From Candidatus Bathyarchaeota archaeon (GTDB lineage: Archaea > Thermoproteota > Bathyarchaeia > TCS64), in contig JAUWLH010000054.1 in NCBI GenBank assembly GCA_030613835.1, forward strand, positions 1 through 8,491: DNA of 8,491 nt, written 5' to 3'. A model generated the notes under the pieces. The model ran no database searches, was not told the DNA's origin, and saw only the letters and a program-made list of their open reading frames with translations. This document shows positions 6,720 to 8,491 of this stretch, piece after piece. Every line of letters starts with the position of its first letter. Positions within the stretch are counted from its first letter, which is position 1. The translations under genes were made by a program, and so were the position numbers.

Positions 6720-7048
6720 GCTCATGTGGACTGCGAGCCAACCACAAATATTATACAAAGTTTACTATCAGGGCGAGATTAAAAAAAGAAACTTGTTGAC
6801 TCTTTGGCACTTTTTTCTCACTCTACTTTCTTATTTTGACTAGAGTCTATCTCTACAGGTGCGCGTACACATAACATGGTCGAGAAAAAGAGCCGGACAA
6901 GAGGTACACTCTCTCGTTCACATTTCTCATAAATAGAACATTATTGCGTGTTTATTGTACTTTTTTTGCTTGTTTGAGGTTGATAATATGTGTTATTTAT
7001 GATATGATAGATTCCTACACAGATTTACATGTATATTCGTAGTGCGGT
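6720..7048. other. AT-rich stretch without an intact gene
   Basis: No convincing coding sequence, RNA gene or long repeat. It contains one GCGCGC-type motif (6858-6871), several T runs (for example around 6961) and a well-spaced GAGGT (6976-6980) leading to an ATG at 6988. That ATG frame closes after four codons. It probably includes the upstream region of the membrane protein gene that starts near 7049. Confidence 0.5.
6858..6871 (+). repeat. Intergenic GCGCGC-type motif, copy 4
   Basis: GGTGCGCGTACACA in the gap upstream of the orphan membrane protein. It shares the CGCGTACA half with copy 5 (7771-7784) and the GCACA-like end with copies 1 and 3. Confidence 0.35.
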
Positions 7049-7591
7049 TTGAGTTGGTCATATAGTTATCAAGTCGGTTTGGATTGGTTAGTTAATATCT
7101 CAGCTGTCATTTTTCTTAACACCATAATTTTTTTATATTCAATTCATAAAAAACATATTGGTGTAAATAACTTGAAGGAAGATCAATGGGTTCAATTTCG
7201 TGTTGAAAACAACGTTAATTTTTTAATTTTTTGGGCTACAATATTTTTATCTTGTTTTATTGGAATAATTGAACTAATACCTGAAATTGCCATACCATTC
7301 AATCCTTTTCAATTTGTTGTTTATGTTCTATACTGTCTCTTAATGGTTGGAATGAATCTTAGTATGCGAGGCTTTCTTCGTATATACCGAGAAAATGTCT
7401 ATTTTTGGAGTAAGGGGTATTTTGGAGATTGGTATAAAAAATGTCCCGTAATAACATCAAGTGATCTGGATTCTTTTTTACTAGATGATAATGGAGAGGT
7501 GAAAAAAAATGTTGATTATGTTGCCTTTATTCCAATAATTATCTTTATTTGGTTATACATAACTAAAATTATTGCACTTTGTAATAGTTGA
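7049..7591 (+). CDS. AT-rich membrane protein of unknown function
   Basis: A 180-residue protein not recognised as any family. Four hydrophobic segments are likely membrane-spanning: about 11-31, 57-76, 86-108 and 157-177. Between them lie a Lys-rich loop (33-53) and an Arg/Tyr-rich loop of about 45 residues (110-155) ending in an acidic patch, D-L-D-S-F-L-L-D-D. The called start is a TTG with no ribosome binding site. The frame is also open upstream to an ATG at 7004, apart from one TAG at 7040-7042. Base composition is far more AT-rich than the neighbouring metabolic genes, and codon choice is A/T-ending, suggesting recent acquisition or relaxed selection. It sits alone between gene-free stretches, beside a GH3 pseudogene. 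That the frame is coding is supported by its length in AT-rich DNA and the clean amphipathic pattern; the start is uncertain. The stop is TGA. Confidence 0.65.
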   Translation: MSWSYSYQVGLDWLVNISAVIFLNTIIFLYSIHKKHIGVNNLKEDQWVQFRVENNVNFLIFWATIFLSCFIGIIELIPEIAIPFNPFQFVVYVLYCLLMVGMNLSMRGFLRIYRENVYFWSKGYFGDWYKKCPVITSSDLDSFLLDDNGEVKKNVDYVAFIPIIIFIWLYITKIIALCNS

Positions 7592-7770
7592 GTTTAAAGG
7601 AAATTCGAAAAGCTAAGTTCTTGACTATTTTTTCGCCAGAATTTTATTAGTCAGAGGAGATATTTATACATAGAGAAATTCAATATTACTGTTACATGTA
7701 AAAAAGACAATGTATTTGTCTAGTTGATATGATGCACCTCATGTTTTATTCTATTTGTATTCAGAAAAAA

Positions 7771-7784
7771 AGCGCGCGTACATC
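7771..7784 (+). repeat. Intergenic GCGCGC motif, copy 5
   Basis: AGCGCGCGTACATC in the 286-nt gap between the membrane protein and RidA genes, following an A run. It is the only GC-rich patch in an otherwise AT-rich gap, like the copies elsewhere. Apart from it and a small GACAA/TTGTC hairpin at 7706-7720, nothing was identified in this gap. Confidence 0.38.
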
Positions 7785-7877
7785 GGAGCGTAGCACATGC
7801 ATAAGCGTATGTTATTACATGAAAGGAAAACATGAGATCGGGTCAGAGGAATTCTGGTCTTACGCATAGACTACCCT

Positions 7878-8201
7878 TTAGTCGGGTATCGCTGCTACGG
7901 CGGTTATCTCTATCTGGCCGCCGTTTAGTCCCGCCTCGACACACGTTCGTGTCGGGGGTGTGCCAGGGAAGTACTCCCTCCATAGTGGGTTCAGGTACCT
8001 AGGTCTGTCGCTGATGTCCTCGAGGTAGACTACTGCCTTGACGACGTCCTCCAGTGATAGACCGTTCTCCTCTAAGACCCCTTTGATCCTCTCGAACGTG
8101 TCCCTGAACTTGGTCTCCTTGGTGTCACCCCTTCCGATGATCCCGCTGAGGTAGAGGACGTTACCGGCCCTCCGTACCCTTGAAAGTAATGGTTTAGACA
8201 T
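7878..8201 (-). CDS. RidA/YjgF/YER057c family protein (probable imine/enamine deaminase)
   Basis: About 107 residues from the ATG at 8201, slightly short of the usual 120-130. RidA proteins hydrolyse reactive enamine/imine intermediates such as 2-aminoacrylate, acting as trimers in the cytoplasm. Family landmarks are present: A-G-N-V-L-Y-L-S-G near the N-terminus, G-L-S-L-E-D-V-V-K-A-V-V-Y-L in the middle, P-P-T-R-T-C-V-E containing the Arg that binds the substrate carboxylate in active RidA, and a final I-E-I-T-A-V-A. The conserved Arg argues for deaminase activity rather than a degenerate Rid subgroup. An upstream in-frame ATG at 8228 would add nine residues, but a TATA-like TTTAAAAATA (8229-8238) sits right against it. 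That box is about 27-35 nt from 8201, so a nearly leaderless transcript starting near 8207 fits the inner ATG better. The stop is TAA. Confidence 0.88.
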   Translation of the reverse strand: MSKPLLSRVRRAGNVLYLSGIIGRGDTKETKFRDTFERIKGVLEENGLSLEDVVKAVVYLEDISDRPRYLNPLWREYFPGTPPTRTCVEAGLNGGQIEITAVAAIPD

Positions 8202-8228
8202 ATCAGATCGTATTCTCTTTTGAATCAT

Positions 8229-8240
8229 TATTTTTAAACA
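8229..8240 (-). promoter_or_regulatory. TATA box of the RidA gene
   Basis: The minus strand reads TGTTTAAAAATA. It is a reasonable archaeal TATA-type box and sits only 1-2 nt before the outer ATG (8228) but 27-39 nt before the inner ATG (8201). It therefore decides in favour of the inner start if the message is leaderless. Confidence 0.45.
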
Positions 8241-8330
8241 TCATCGTAGCAACCCCGCGAGCGCATTTCTAGACAAACTCAAACAATAATTTTACCCTCA
8301 CATCACATTACTGTTACTTTGCGTAAAAGG

Positions 8331-8491
8331 TGCGGGGGGAGGGATTCGAACCCTCAGAGAACTTGGATTCCATGGTGGATGGACCAAATGAACTGGTCCA
8401 TAAGGATTTCCTAATGGACATGTGAACATAACGAACATCTCAGAGAATAAGACCGAGGATAATGGAGACCAGTTCCCATAATTACCAGGCC
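8331..8491 (-). tRNA. tRNA, 3' part; interrupted or running off the window
   Basis: The minus strand contains a complete T arm (8339-8355; GAGGG stem, TTCGAAT loop, CCCTC stem) followed directly by a 7-nt acceptor strand C-C-C-C-C-G-C (8332-8338) and discriminator A (8331). It then reads CC plus a T run rather than CCA, so the CCA is not fully encoded; the T run may serve as terminator. The 5' acceptor strand GCGGGGG is not in the window. Upstream of the T arm the expected anticodon arm is not contiguous. Instead there is a hairpin (8363-8387) and a 9-bp inverted pair, 8390-8398 with 8467-8475, enclosing 68 nt. A C-T-C-C-A in the 5' arm of that stem (8463-8467) could be the loop of a tRNA-Trp with anticodon CCA and an intron, but D-loop spacing does not fit well. 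Identity is unresolved; one or two introns are suspected. Confidence 0.6.
8390..8475. repeat. 9-bp inverted repeat around a probable tRNA intron
   Basis: GAACTGGTC at 8390-8398 and its exact reverse complement at 8467-8475, separated by 68 nt. Four more bases (CCAT/ATGG) can pair after a small bulge. It lies directly upstream of the tRNA T arm on the minus strand and would fit an anticodon stem extended by intron pairing. Confidence 0.5.

Noticed and set aside
6988..7002. ATG with a good GAGGT site upstream, as an alternative start of the membrane protein
   Set aside because: The frame closes after four codons at TGA and is not the frame of the membrane protein.
7706..7720. GACAA/TTGTC hairpin downstream of the membrane protein, as a terminator
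   Set aside because: Only 5 bp with three A-T pairs, over 100 nt past the stop and without a T run after it.
1..8491. CRISPR array or insertion sequence
   Set aside because: No regularly spaced direct repeats, transposase or terminal inverted repeats were seen.

Overview
The window looks archaeal. Pointers are a separate-subunit 2-oxoacid:ferredoxin oxidoreductase (alpha then beta genes), AT-rich TATA-like boxes placed for leaderless or short-leader transcripts, GGTGA-type ribosome binding sites, and a tRNA 3' end without an encoded CCA. A TACK-lineage anaerobe (for example a Bathyarchaeia-like organism) would fit, but the sequence alone does not fix the taxon.

Layout. Positions 1-1128 (+) hold the end of porA and a complete porB, compact and GC-rich. 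Facing them on the minus strand are a class III CoA-transferase (1275-2441) and then a tightly packed minus-strand cluster read from about 6341 down to 2579: a transglutaminase-like protein, a COG1237-type metallo-beta-lactamase-fold hydrolase and a UbiD-family decarboxylase, with 0-10 nt between reading frames. Positions 6375-7048 carry no intact gene but contain a decayed glycoside hydrolase family 3 N-terminus (6472-6719). An AT-rich orphan membrane protein follows (7049-7591, +), then a RidA-family protein (minus, 7878 to about 8201). The last 160 bases contain the 3' end of a tRNA on the minus strand whose 5' part is interrupted or lies beyond the window.

The most striking observation is that the transglutaminase-like gene is cut by a single in-frame amber codon (TAG, 5151-5153). 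It lies exactly between the segment carrying the catalytic-type Cys and the segment carrying the His and Asp, and both halves are otherwise intact. No CDS in the window outside this reading frame ends in TAG; the seven others end in TGA or TAA. Pyrrolysine-type amber decoding, a recent nonsense mutation, or coupled re-initiation at the following GTG could each explain it.

How the genes may work together: ferredoxin-dependent 2-oxoacid oxidation, CoA transfer onto a carboxylic acid, and prenyl-FMN-dependent decarboxylation suggest anaerobic carboxylic or aromatic acid metabolism. The grouping of the CoA-transferase with the UbiD cluster is inference from position only. A short GCGCGC-containing motif recurs in most of the longer gaps around the genes and was not noticed inside any of them.
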